This document shows, in pieces, positions 7,924 to 17,263 of a stretch of 34,852 nt of DNA (position 1 is its first letter; each line of letters starts with the position of its first letter). The position numbers and the translations under genes were made by a program. A model generated the notes under the pieces. That model was not told where the DNA came from. It ran no database searches and was given only the letters and a program-made list of their open reading frames with translations. The stretch spans positions 1 through 34,852 of the forward strand of contig JBDTAX010000031.1 in assembly GCA_039924425.1 (NCBI GenBank), in the 5' to 3' direction. Origin of the DNA: GCA-003244245 sp039924425. GTDB taxonomy: Bacteria; Actinomycetota; Actinomycetes; Mycobacteriales; Pseudonocardiaceae.

Positions 7924-9138
7924 TCATGTGGTGAGCAGGGATAGCAGGGTGGCGTGGTAGACGGCTTGGATGGTGGGGATGGTGTCGAGCTGGATGCGTT
8001 CGTTTGTGGCGTGCAGGCCGGTGTAGGTGACGCCGAACCCGGCGGTGGCGGGGATTCCGAGGCCCGCGAGGTAATTGCCGATGTTGGACGGCCCGGCGAT
8101 CTTGGCCTCGACGTCCACCCCGTATGCGCGCGCGACTCGTAGCAGGGTGGTGCGCAGCGGCGAGTTGGTGGGCAGGGCGTAAGCGGGCCAGCGGGTTGTG
8201 AGCTGGATGAGGGTCGGGCGGGTGTCGGGCCAGTGCTGGTCGACGCGGGTGGTGACCTGGTTCAGCAGCGTGGCGGCGGCGGTGTCGTCGAAGGTGGGGG
8301 TGGTGCGGATGTCGATGTTGAGGGTGCACAGATCGGGGGTCACCGAGTAGCCCTGGCCGCCGTGGATGGCGGTGACGGTGACTTTGCCCGGTAGCGGGAA
8401 CTCTGCGCTGGCTCCGTCGGGTAGTTCGGTCTCGGTGAGTTCGCGGATGAGGTGCGCGGCCTTGTCAATGGCATTGGGGCTCGGCTTGCTGGCGCCGGAG
8501 TGTGCGGCGGTGCCGTGGACGTGAAGTTGGGCGCGGTGCACGCCACGTCCACCGATCACGAGCTTGTCCATGCCGGGGTAGCCGATCATCACCCCGGCGA
8601 CGTCGTGGGGCGCGTCGGGGCCTTCGAAGTAGCGGGTGGCGCCGCCGAAGCGGCCGGTGTGCTCATCAAGGTCAAACAGCAGCACCACGGTGCCATGGAG
8701 TTGTGCCGTGCTGGTCGCGAGTCGAGTGGCGAGGTGGCAGAAGATCGCCACGGCGGCTTTGGAGTCGGAGCTGCCGCGTCCCCACAGCCATCCGTCCTCA
8801 ATGACGCCCGAGGTGGGAGGATGGGTCCAGGCGGTCTCGTCGCCGAAGGGCGCAGTGTCCAGGCAGGCGTCGAGCACCCACCGGGGGCCCGGGTGGTCGC
8901 CGCGGATCTCGGTGGTAAGGCCGACGGCGGCTCCGGTGCCGTCCCGCAGCAGCGTGGTGGCCAGGCCTTGCTCCCGCATCCAACCTGAGAGCACGTCGAC
9001 GATGGGGTCGTAGGGGTCGATGCCGGCCCGCGTGGGGATGCGCACCAGCGCGCGGGTCAACTCGATGACGGCGCCGTGATCCTCCTTGGCGGCGGCCAGC
9101 ACACCGCCATAGTCGAGGACGTGCGGGCGCAAAGTCAT
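7924..9138 (-). CDS. M20-family (ArgE/DapE-like) hydrolase with altered metal ligands
   Basis: A 404-residue protein with the M20 two-domain layout: WLWGRGSSDSK (118-127), a dimerisation-domain segment HVHGTAAHSG (206-215) and a C-terminal GLHATNERI with His376. Family members are zinc hydrolases of amide bonds in peptides or N-acyl amino acids. Unusually, the usual GHxDxVP motif reads ACLDTAP, with Cys92 where the His ligand belongs. The usual acidic pair reads DEH, with Glu159 kept as general base but His160 replacing the ligand Glu. The usual EPT position is Tyr187. Asp94, Asp125 and His376 are kept. ATG 9138 follows AGGAAAG; TTG 9159 is a poorer start. Substrate unknown. Confidence 0.8.
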   Translation of the reverse strand: MTLRPHVLDYGGVLAAAKEDHGAVIELTRALVRIPTRAGIDPYDPIVDVLSGWMREQGLATTLLRDGTGAAVGLTTEIRGDHPGPRWVLDACLDTAPFGDETAWTHPPTSGVIEDGWLWGRGSSDSKAAVAIFCHLATRLATSTAQLHGTVVLLFDLDEHTGRFGGATRYFEGPDAPHDVAGVMIGYPGMDKLVIGGRGVHRAQLHVHGTAAHSGASKPSPNAIDKAAHLIRELTETELPDGASAEFPLPGKVTVTAIHGGQGYSVTPDLCTLNIDIRTTPTFDDTAAATLLNQVTTRVDQHWPDTRPTLIQLTTRWPAYALPTNSPLRTTLLRVARAYGVDVEAKIAGPSNIGNYLAGLGIPATAGFGVTYTGLHATNERIQLDTIPTIQAVYHATLLSLLTT

Positions 9139-9295
9139 GGCTGCTTTCCTGATTGTCAAAGCCTGAGGCGTGCACCGGTGACCGCAGCGGGTCGCTGCCG
9201 GACCTGGCCAACCCTGCGGTCAGCAAGAGCTGCTGCACCACGACCATGGTAGGACCCTCCCACAGACCGTCATCTTGTGATGGCAGACTGGAGTC

Positions 9296-11634
9296 GTGGA
9301 GATCGGGCGGCGACGCGTCTGGCCGTGGATCGGGTTGTTGCTGCTCGTTGCGGTCACGTCTCTGGTCGTGGAGTTCGTTCTTCGCGCTCCCGATCGGGAC
9401 TCGGCTGAGAAGCTGGTCTCGACGCTGGTGAGTGTCGCAACCACCGCGACGGGTGTCGGTATGTGGCTGTGGGCGTCGCGGCGGCCAGCTCAGTCTTCGC
9501 GATCGCTGTTGGAACGCGCGGCCGACGAGTTGGCGGAACAAGTGCGTCGACAGTGGAATCGGGCCGCAGCGGAACGCGGATTGATGTCTCCGGCGTCGAT
9601 TTGTGTGTGGTGGAAGTGGTCGCGCCGGCAGGTCGCCGGCCCGGTGGAGGCAGCTGTGGGGGGCGGTGAGGCGAAGTTCGCACCGTTACCTGGTATGGCG
9701 GCGATCACGGCGGAGAAGCTGCGTTCCGGCACGATAAAGAATCTTCTTGGTGTGTACGGTGGCTTGGGCTCCGGGCGGTTGGTGATCCTCGGCGGTCCGG
9801 GTGCGGGCAAAAGCGGTGCGGTGATCCTCCTGCTTCTCGACGCGCTGACCCACTGAGCGGCCTTCCCCATGACCGAGGAGCGGGCCAGGATACCGGTTCC
9901 GGTGTTGTTCACTTTGCACGGCTGGGATCCGAACAGTGAGCTCTTAGTCGACTGGTTGGCGAGCGGCTCATCGGTGACTACGCGTTGTTGCGGGCCCGAG
10001 AATACGGCCGCAATGCTGCGGCGCGCCTGATCGACGGCGGCTACATCACCGTGATCCTCGATGGGTTAGATGAAATGGCCGAGGCGCTGCGCCCCGTGGC
10101 GTTACGAGCACTGGATGAGCAGGCCACCTTCCGGCTCGTCGTGCTCACGCGCAGCGAGGAGATGGTAGCCGCAGTCAGTGACGGTCATCTGCGAGGGGCG
10201 GCGGCGCTGGAACTGTGTTCGGTCGAGGCTGATCAGGCGAAGGAGTATCTGGCCAGTACCCAGACCGACCCGGCCCCCCTTTCGTGGCAGTGCCTGCTCA
10301 ATCACCTCCGCGATCACCCCAGTGGTGCCTTGGCGCAGGCGTTGGAGACTCCACTGATGGTGACCTTGGTCCGTGATACTTACCGTCCCGGTGGTGATCC
10401 GGTCGACGAGCTCACCGACCGTAAACGCTTCGCCAACCGTGCGGCCATTGAAAATCATCTCCTGGACCGGGTGCTGCCTGCCGCCTACGCCCATCGCCTG
10501 GGCCAGCCGGCTCCGGCGTACAGCCTGGACCAGGCCCGACACTGGCTGGAGCAGCTAGCACGCCGCATGAACGCCGACGGGACCCGAGACCTGGCCTGGT
10601 GGCGGATCCCGCATTGGGTCCCCGGCTGGCCCCGCTTTCTCGCCACCGTAGTTGCTTGTGAACTCGCGGTCGGGCTTGTGATCGTTTTTGGACTCGGGTT
10701 GGCCAGGGCGTTGGTGAGCGAACTCGGGATTTCATTCCCGATCGAGTTAGTGTTCGGGTTCACCGCGACGTTGGTGAGCAAGCTCGGGCTCGCGCTCACG
10801 ATCGGGCTCGTCATCGGGTTTATGGGTGCCTTCGGAGAAAAACCCCCCGGTATTTGAGTTGGCTACGGCGAAGCGCGACCGAAAACCGCGCGAATCTTAT
10901 AGCAGGGATCGTCTATGGGTTTACTTTCGGACTTGCGGGCGGTTTCGTGAATGGGCTCGTTAATGGGCTCGCGAACGGACTCGTGTACGGGTTCGTGATC
11001 GGGCTTCTTGTCGGGCCCGTGGTCGGGCTCGTGGGTACTTTCGGCGAAAGATCTCCTCAACATCTGAGTCGACCACGGTGGAGTAAGGCCGATATCTCCA
11101 TAAATCTCGTGGTCGGACTCGTGGTCGGTATAATGTATGGACTCGTGACCAGTACCGGCTTTGTGAGCGGCCTCGAGGCTGGGCTGGTAGCGTGGATCAT
11201 AGCTTGGCTCGCAATCGGATTAATGCTTGGGATGGGGAGACCTTCAGCAGGCGTTACGAGTCCGATCGATCCTTGCCGATCGTGGTATCGGAATCGTAAC
11301 TGCGCTCACATATGGGATCGGGCAATCGTTCGTGGTTGGATCTCAAGCTCTGATTGTGGGCTGGTGGGTGATCGCGCTCGCGCTCGGGACCGCAGTGGGG
11401 TTGGTCTTTCCGGCAACGTGGCAGGTTAACCTTGCGAGCGCGCAGCTATGGTATCTAGGCGAGTCTCCTGCGCGTTTGTTGCGGTTCCTTGAAGACGCTC
11501 GCGAGCGCCAGGTTTTACGCACTGTCGGTCAGGTTTATCAGTTCCGTCACGCTCAGCTTCAAGACCGGCTTGCCGGCGTGGGGGCTGACCCAGCGCCCCG
11601 GCAAAGTCCTATTTCGGCAGATAGATCCCCGTAG
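9296..11634 (+). pseudogene. NACHT-type STAND ATPase with transmembrane repeats, broken
   Basis: One ancestral gene of about 779 codons, now split. Segment 1 (9296-9856) has two N-terminal membrane helices and Walker A GGPGAGKS (9791-9814), then TGA 9854-9856 where the reading frame otherwise continues well (probable Arg CGA to TGA). After that stop the same frame still encodes RIPVPVLFTLHGWDP, then loses one base near 9961. The next frame encodes Walker B (VILDGLDEM, 10051-10077) and hydrophobic glycine-rich repeats. A second frameshift lies in a run of six C at 10843-10848, where seven would restore GEKPPRYLS. A +1 shift lies near 11223-11235, after which the typical C-terminus follows (RLLRFLEDARERQVLRTVGQVYQFRHAQLQ). 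NACHT ATPases of this kind are STAND switches, some of them anti-phage. Sequencing errors cannot be excluded, mainly for the C run. Confidence 0.85.
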
Positions 11635-11679
11635 ATCGCAGAACGAGGGAGCGGTCGGCGATCGTGGGCGTCCTCCGTG

Positions 11680-11754
11680 CGCCGAGTTCGACACCAGGGC
11701 TGTTCGGGCGTCTTCCAGCGGCCCTCCTGTCGAACTCGGCGACAGGAGGGCCGC
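11680..11754. promoter_or_regulatory. Two mutually exclusive long perfect hairpins
   Basis: Arm a1 at 11680-11693 (CGCCGAGTTCGACA) is the exact complement of 11728-11741, a 14-bp stem with a 34-base loop. A second stem pairs 11718-11732 with 11740-11754 over 15 perfect bases with a 7-base loop. The two share 11728-11732 and 11740-11741, so they cannot form together. The site lies between the convergent end of the NACHT pseudogene (11634) and the SEC-C gene (11770). The 15-bp hairpin may serve as a two-way terminator. A remnant of a mobile element is the other possibility. Confidence 0.6.
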
Positions 11755-11769
11755 CATGAACCACGAGAC

Positions 11770-13491
11770 CTAAGGGACACACCCGATCTTGCTGTTTTCC
11801 AGGGTCAGGGCAGTGCGGAGGCGGCGGGGGTTCATCAGGCCCGCGGTGGGGCGGCCGGCGCGTTGGGCTTGCAGCAGGGTGGCTTCGATGTCGTCGACTG
11901 TGGAGCGCAGTTCGGCGCGGACGGCCGGGTCACCGGAGGCGGCGGCGTCGCGGGGGCTCAGCTCACCGATCACGTCGGGAGTGTCGAGCCAGCTCGTCTC
12001 GGCGTCGTGGGCCATGCGGTCGGCGGCTACGCGTGCGTCGTCGACGGAGCTTTCATCAAAGAAATAGCTTTCCACGATGAGGATCCGGGTTTCGCGGCCG
12101 CCGGGATCCTCGCTGATGCGCTTGGCGTGCCGGTCACCTTCGACGGCGTCCGGGGCCACCTCACGCAGCTGGGTCTCCAGCTCGGCCAGCCGCTCCGGAG
12201 AGTTCGCGGTGACGGTGAAGTCCTCGCCGGCCCGCTCGATCTGCCCGAGGTTCAGCACCCGCCCGTCGGGCAGCTCCCGGCGCCAGGCCACCACGTCGTC
12301 CCCAGCCTGGATCAGCCGCTGGGTGAGGCGCTCGAAGGCCTGCCGCGCGTCGGGCACCTGGTAGGTGACGGCGCAGTCGTAGATGTCCGCGCCGTCACTG
12401 TTGCGTAGCTGGACGGGTGGCTCGGGAGCGAAGAAGTCCGCGATCTGCTCCACCGAGGGACTCGCCGCGAGCAGGTCGAGCAGTTCGCGGCGGCGGTGGC
12501 GGTGGACGTGGACGGGCAGCGCGAGTATCCGAGGTCCGGTGTCCTCGTGCAGCACTCGGCCGCAGAACAACTCCAGGCGGTGCGAGCACTGGGAGAACAA
12601 CGTGTCGACCAGCTGGATCGGCTCGCCGTCCGGCAGCGCGCGCAGTGTGACGCTGGTGTCCCGCGTGACCTCGAGTATCTCGTGGAGTGCGAACGGGATC
12701 CGCCGCCAGTCCTCGATGAGCTGGCGCTCGTCGGGGCGCAGCCAGTGGCCCCGGGTGGCGAGGAACCGCTCCACCAGGCCGCCCTGGAACAGCGCGAGAT
12801 CCACCAGGAACATCGCGTACCGCTCCACGTCCTCGGTGCGCTTAATCAGCGGCGCGATCATCTCGAGACCGGGGGCGCGCTCGGCATAGGTGCCCAGCAG
12901 GGCGTAGACGAGTTGCGCCCGCGTGCTCAGGGGCGGTAGCGCGGTGAGCCGGCAGCAGGCCTTGAACTTGCGGCCCGACCCGCACGGGCACGGGTCGTTG
13001 CGCTCGCCCTCGCGCACTGACGTGGTCGCGGCCATGGCTTCGCTCAGCCCCGGTCGCAGCGGGCTGGGATTCTCGGCGCGCCGCAGGTACCGGTCCGCAG
13101 TGGCGTAGTCGCCGCGCGCGGCGGCGTACTGGGCGGCGTCGTGCAACGCCGGTTCCAGCCCGGGGCGCAGCGTCAATGCCTCGTCGAGCAGATCGCTGGC
13201 GGTGGCGGAGTCCCCGGCACCCTCGGCGGCGCGGGCGGCGACCAGCGCGACCGCGGCTTTCTCCTCCCGGTTGCGGGCTTGCGAGCGCAGCGCGGCGAGC
13301 AGCGGCGCCACCACGCCGCCGCTGAAGGTGTGACACTCGACCTTGCCGGACAGCAAGCGCAGCGCGTCATCGGTGGCGCAGGCCAGCGCGTCGAGCAGGA
13401 ACCGGATTCGCCCGTCTTCCGGGGGGTCTTCGCTGGTGAGCATTCCCACGACAGTGTCGACGTCAATGCGCAGGTCATCCGGAGCGGCCAT
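11770..13491 (-). CDS. SEC-C motif protein with TPR-like region
   Basis: A 573-residue soluble protein. Helical, alanine-rich TPR-like repeats cover about residues 76-140. A SEC-C zinc motif, NDPCPCGSGRKFKACC, follows with Cys168, Cys170, Cys179 and Cys180; the same motif ends SecA and occurs in many proteins that contact ribosomes or nucleic acids. The remaining roughly 390 residues match no domain I recognise. ATG 13491 was chosen because the frame further upstream runs into typA on the other strand. No clear ribosome site is seen before it. The gene is divergent from typA with 118 bases between them. Function unknown. Confidence 0.8.
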   Translation of the reverse strand: MAAPDDLRIDVDTVVGMLTSEDPPEDGRIRFLLDALACATDDALRLLSGKVECHTFSGGVVAPLLAALRSQARNREEKAAVALVAARAAEGAGDSATASDLLDEALTLRPGLEPALHDAAQYAAARGDYATADRYLRRAENPSPLRPGLSEAMAATTSVREGERNDPCPCGSGRKFKACCRLTALPPLSTRAQLVYALLGTYAERAPGLEMIAPLIKRTEDVERYAMFLVDLALFQGGLVERFLATRGHWLRPDERQLIEDWRRIPFALHEILEVTRDTSVTLRALPDGEPIQLVDTLFSQCSHRLELFCGRVLHEDTGPRILALPVHVHRHRRRELLDLLAASPSVEQIADFFAPEPPVQLRNSDGADIYDCAVTYQVPDARQAFERLTQRLIQAGDDVVAWRRELPDGRVLNLGQIERAGEDFTVTANSPERLAELETQLREVAPDAVEGDRHAKRISEDPGGRETRILIVESYFFDESSVDDARVAADRMAHDAETSWLDTPDVIGELSPRDAAASGDPAVRAELRSTVDDIEATLLQAQRAGRPTAGLMNPRRLRTALTLENSKIGCVP

Positions 13492-13568
13492 CCGCGCAGC
13501 GTAGCCGACCCGCCCGGCCACCGCGCCGGCTGTGGCGGGCGGCATCGGTACCCCCGAGTGACCCCGAG

Positions 13569-13574
13569 TAAGAT
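13569..13574 (+). promoter_or_regulatory. Candidate -10 element of typA
   Basis: TAAGAT fits the actinobacterial TANNNT -10 consensus and would start transcription about 30 bases before GTG 13610. No good -35 is visible at the expected distance. The 118-base gap 13492-13609 must also hold the promoter of the divergent SEC-C gene, which I could not identify. Confidence 0.35.
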
Positions 13575-13609
13575 TGGCTTTCCCGGCATCTAAATCGAGG
13601 AGTTCCCGC

Positions 13610-15517
13610 GTGCCCATCGCCGCCCCTGCCCGCGTGCGCACCGACCTGCGCAATGTTGCCATCATCGCACATGTCGATCATGGCAAGACCACGCTCGTCG
13701 ACGCCATGCTGCGCCAGTCCGGTGCCGTCACCGGGCGCGGCACCGTGGACCGTGTCCTGGACTCCGGGGATCTGGAGCGGGAAAAGGGCATCACGATCCT
13801 GGCCAAGAACACCGCGGTCACCCGGTCCACACCGGGCGGTGCCATCACCATCAACGTGGTGGACACCCCCGGTCACGCTGATTTCGGTGGCGAGGTGGAG
13901 CGTGGGTTGTCCATGGTGGACGGGGTGTTGCTGCTGGTCGACGCCAGCGAGGGCCCGTTGCCGCAGACCCGTTTCGTGCTCCGCAAGGCGCTGGCCGCGC
14001 ACCTGCCAGTCGTGCTCGTGGTGAACAAGGTGGACCGCCCGGACGCCCGGATCGAGGTGGTGGTCGACGCGACCCACGACCTGCTGCTGGATCTCGCCTC
14101 AGACCTGGAAGGCCTCGAGGCCGACACCGCCGCGGCGGTGCTGGACCTGCCGGTGATCTACGCTAGCGCCCGGGCCGGCCGCGCCAGCCTGACCCGCCCG
14201 CGCGATGGCGAGATGCCCGACGCTGAGAACCTCGACCCGCTGTTCGACGTCATCTTCACGCACGTGCCACCGCCCGCGGGGGACGCGCTGGCGCCGTTGC
14301 AGGCGCACGTCACCAACCTCGACGCGTCGACCTTCCTGGGCCGGATCGCGCTGTGCCGGGTCCGCGCCGGGCGGTTGCACAAGGGCCAGACCGTGGCCTG
14401 GTGCCGGGAAGACGGGACGATCCGACCGGTCAAGATCACCGAACTGCTGCGTACCGAGGGCCTTGAGCGGGTCCCGGCGGCCAGCGCGGAGGCCGGTGAC
14501 CTGATCGCCATCGCGGGCATCGCGGAGATCACCATCGGCGACACCCTCGCTGACGTGGATGATCCGCGCCCGCTGCCCCGGATCACGGTGGACGAGCCGG
14601 TGATCGCGATGACGATCGGGATCAACACCAGCCCGCTGGCGGGTCGCGGCGGAGGCCGCAAGCTCACCGCTCGCTTGCTTCGCAACCGGCTGGACGTCGA
14701 GCTCGTCGGCAACGTCAGCATCCGGGTGTCGCCGACCGAATCGCCGGACACCTGGGAAGTGCAGGGTCGTGGTGAGCTGGCGCTGGCCGTCCTGGTGGAA
14801 ACTATGCGACGGGAAGGTTTCGAGCTCACCGTCGGCAAGCCCCAGGTCGTTACCCGGACCGTCGACGGCGCCCGGCACGAGCCGTTCGAGCACCTCACCG
14901 TGGACGTGCCCGAGGAGCACGTCGGCGCGGTGACCCAGCTGCTGGCCGGGCGCAAGGGCCGGACCGAGCAGCTCGGTGCCACCTCTGGGGACGGCTGGGT
15001 GCGGCTGGAGTTCACGGTGCCCTCCCGCGGGCTGATCGGCTTTCGCACCGAGTTCCTCACCATCACCCGGGGCACCGGTGTCGTGCACCATGTCTTCGAC
15101 GGCTACCGCCCGTGGGCCGGAGAGTTGCGCACCCGGCGCTCCGGGTCGCTGGTCGCCGACCGTACCGGCGCGGTCACCGGGTACGCGTTGACGCAGCTGG
15201 GTGATCGGGGCACCTTCTTCGTGGAGCCCGGAGCGGCGGTCTACGCCGGGATGGTGGTCGGTGAGAACCCCCGCGCCGAGGACATGGATCTCAACGTGTG
15301 CCGCGAGCGCAAGCTCACCAACGTGCGCTCCTCCAGCGGTGAGGAGCTCGAGCGGCTGGCTCGGCCGAGGACGCTCGGGTTGGAGGAGGCGCTGGAGTTC
15401 TGCGCCTCCGACGAGTGCGTCGAGGTCGCCCCGGACGTGGTGCGGGTGCGCAAGGTTGTCCTGGACGCCACTCAGCGCGGCCGGCAGCGGGCCCGGGACC
15501 GGGTGGCGCGAGCCTAG
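13610..15517 (+). CDS. typA: Translational GTPase TypA/BipA
   Basis: Ribosome-associated GTPase of the elongation-factor family, involved in ribosome assembly and stress adaptation. The 635-residue protein has G1 AHVDHGKT (20-27), G3 DTPGHA (85-90) and G4 NKVD, then the EF-G-like domains and the TypA-specific C-terminal domain. GTG 13610 follows GAGGAG (13597-13602) at suitable spacing and gives the usual N-terminus (VRTDLRNVAIIAHVDHGKT). The lipoprotein gene of LpqW type begins two bases after its stop, the same neighbour as in M. tuberculosis (Rv1165/Rv1166). Confidence 0.97.
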   Translation: MPIAAPARVRTDLRNVAIIAHVDHGKTTLVDAMLRQSGAVTGRGTVDRVLDSGDLEREKGITILAKNTAVTRSTPGGAITINVVDTPGHADFGGEVERGLSMVDGVLLLVDASEGPLPQTRFVLRKALAAHLPVVLVVNKVDRPDARIEVVVDATHDLLLDLASDLEGLEADTAAAVLDLPVIYASARAGRASLTRPRDGEMPDAENLDPLFDVIFTHVPPPAGDALAPLQAHVTNLDASTFLGRIALCRVRAGRLHKGQTVAWCREDGTIRPVKITELLRTEGLERVPAASAEAGDLIAIAGIAEITIGDTLADVDDPRPLPRITVDEPVIAMTIGINTSPLAGRGGGRKLTARLLRNRLDVELVGNVSIRVSPTESPDTWEVQGRGELALAVLVETMRREGFELTVGKPQVVTRTVDGARHEPFEHLTVDVPEEHVGAVTQLLAGRKGRTEQLGATSGDGWVRLEFTVPSRGLIGFRTEFLTITRGTGVVHHVFDGYRPWAGELRTRRSGSLVADRTGAVTGYALTQLGDRGTFFVEPGAAVYAGMVVGENPRAEDMDLNVCRERKLTNVRSSSGEELERLARPRTLGLEEALEFCASDECVEVAPDVVRVRKVVLDATQRGRQRARDRVARA

Positions 15518-15519
15518 GG

Positions 15520-17235
15520 ATGGCCGGCGCCTTGTTGGCCAGGGTGCTGGTGGCCCTAGTCTCCGGGGTCGTACTGGTCGGGTGCGGTGCGCGGCCGTTC
15601 CCGCTGGCCTCAGCCCACCACCCCGCCGTGAGCTCACCCGCCGCCTCGCTCACCGCGCGGGAGGTGGTCTTCGGGGTGGATCAGCTGAGCGGCGGGTTCA
15701 ATCCGCACACCGTGGCCGACCTGACGCCAGTCTCGGTGGCGATCGCCGGCCTGCTGCTGCCCTCGCCGTTCCACCAGAGCCCGACCGGGCAGTGGGTGCT
15801 CGACCGCACGCTGCTGACCTCCGCCGAGGTCACGAACACCGAACCGTTCACCGTCACCTACCAGATCCGGCGCGACGCGCAGTGGTCGGACATCACCCCC
15901 ATCTCCGCCGAGGACTTCGGTTACCTCGCCGAGCAGATGCGCACCCAGCCCGGCGTGGTGGACTCGGCCGGCTACCAGCTGATCGACCAGGTGATCTCCC
16001 GGGACGGCGGCAAGACCGCCGAGGTGGTCTTCCTGCGGCCCTACGCCGGCTGGCGCACCCTGTTCCAACACCTGCTGCCGGAGCATCTGCTCAAGGACGC
16101 GCCGGGCGGGTGGAGCACAGCGCTCGACGCCGGTCTTCCGGTGTCCGGTGGTCCGTTCCTGATGACCTCGTTTGATCGATCCCGCGGTGAGCTGGTGCTG
16201 GAGCGCAACGACCGGTACTGGGACATCCCGACGTGGCTGGACCGGATCCGGCTGCGCCAGGGCAGCCAAGCGGCACTGGTCGAGGCGCTGGGTACTGGTG
16301 GCATGCAGGGTGCCCTGTTCAGCCGTCCCAACGCCATCACCGAGGAGCTGCTGCGCGCGGCCAACCTGGGAGTGACCTCGACGGTCGTGCCGGCGCCGGT
16401 GCTCGTGTCGGTGTTGTTGCGCCCGGCCGGCGAGGTGCTGAGCGACCAGCGGGTGCGCACCGCGGTGGCCGCGCTGCTGGACCGCCCCGCGCTGATCGCC
16501 ACCGGAGTCGCCAGCGGGCCCGCCGCGGCGCTGCGAGCTGACTCCGAGGTGCTCGACCCGTCCGCGCCGGGGTACCGCGCCACCGCGCCGGCCACCGGCG
16601 TGCCGGTGGCGCCGGATCCGGACACGGCGCGCCGGCTGCTCACCGACGCCGGGTACGTCCGTGGCCCAGCGGGTTGGGAACGTGCCGGTCAGCCGCTGCG
16701 GCTGGTGGTCGCGGCGGCGGCGAACCGTGAACCGTACGGGACGCTCGCCACTCGGGTCGCGCAGCAGCTTCGCGGCGCCGGGATCGATGTTGAACTGCGG
16801 GAAGTCGACCCTGACAAGCTCTACGGCACTCTGCTCGGCCCGGGAGTGGGCCCGGCCATGGACCCCAGCGTGGACATCGCGGTGCTGCCACAGCCCGCCG
16901 CTGGCCACCCCGCCACCGAGCTGGCGTCCTGGTTCGGCTGCCCGCTGGTGGTGCCGGCCAAGCTGGCCCCGGCTCCGCCCAACCTGGCGGGCTTCTGCGA
17001 CCTGGACCTGCAGCCGATGATTGAGCGGGCGCTCACCCAGGACGACCCGGCGGGCCCGGTCCCCGCCGCCGTCGAGGCGGCACTGTGGGCCCGCGCCGTG
17101 GCGATCCCGCTCTACCAGGCGGCCTCGCTGCTCGTCACCACCAGCCAGCTGCCCGGTGTGGTCCCGGGTACGCCGTGGGAAGGTCCGTTCGACGGCGCTG
17201 CCCACTGGCGGCTAGCCAGCGATACCAGCCGGTGA
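15520..17235 (+). CDS. lpqW: LpqW-type lipoprotein (SBP_bac_5 fold)
   Basis: A 571-residue exported lipoprotein. It has a hydrophobic signal and a lipobox LVGC with Cys22 as the lipidated residue. The body has the fold family of oligopeptide-binding proteins (segments like FNPHTVADLTPVSVAIAGLL, LERNDRYWD and a C-terminal half with IDVELREVDPDKLYGTLL). In mycobacteria LpqW sits beside typA and does not act as an uptake receptor; it channels intermediates in phosphatidylinositol mannoside and lipoarabinomannan synthesis. The same position here suggests orthology. ATG 15520 begins within the sequence following the typA stop, giving near-coupled translation. No permease or ATPase genes are adjacent, which argues against a classical ABC importer. 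Confidence 0.75.
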   Translation: MAGALLARVLVALVSGVVLVGCGARPFPLASAHHPAVSSPAASLTAREVVFGVDQLSGGFNPHTVADLTPVSVAIAGLLLPSPFHQSPTGQWVLDRTLLTSAEVTNTEPFTVTYQIRRDAQWSDITPISAEDFGYLAEQMRTQPGVVDSAGYQLIDQVISRDGGKTAEVVFLRPYAGWRTLFQHLLPEHLLKDAPGGWSTALDAGLPVSGGPFLMTSFDRSRGELVLERNDRYWDIPTWLDRIRLRQGSQAALVEALGTGGMQGALFSRPNAITEELLRAANLGVTSTVVPAPVLVSVLLRPAGEVLSDQRVRTAVAALLDRPALIATGVASGPAAALRADSEVLDPSAPGYRATAPATGVPVAPDPDTARRLLTDAGYVRGPAGWERAGQPLRLVVAAAANREPYGTLATRVAQQLRGAGIDVELREVDPDKLYGTLLGPGVGPAMDPSVDIAVLPQPAAGHPATELASWFGCPLVVPAKLAPAPPNLAGFCDLDLQPMIERALTQDDPAGPVPAAVEAALWARAVAIPLYQAASLLVTTSQLPGVVPGTPWEGPFDGAAHWRLASDTSR

Positions 17236-17263
17236 CATCAGCCGGGACACCAGGAGGTCGCCC

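Noticed and set aside
14099..17205. Two long minus-strand frames opposite typA and lpqW
   Set aside because: Low-complexity translations caused by GC-rich third positions; no start signals or recognisable domains.
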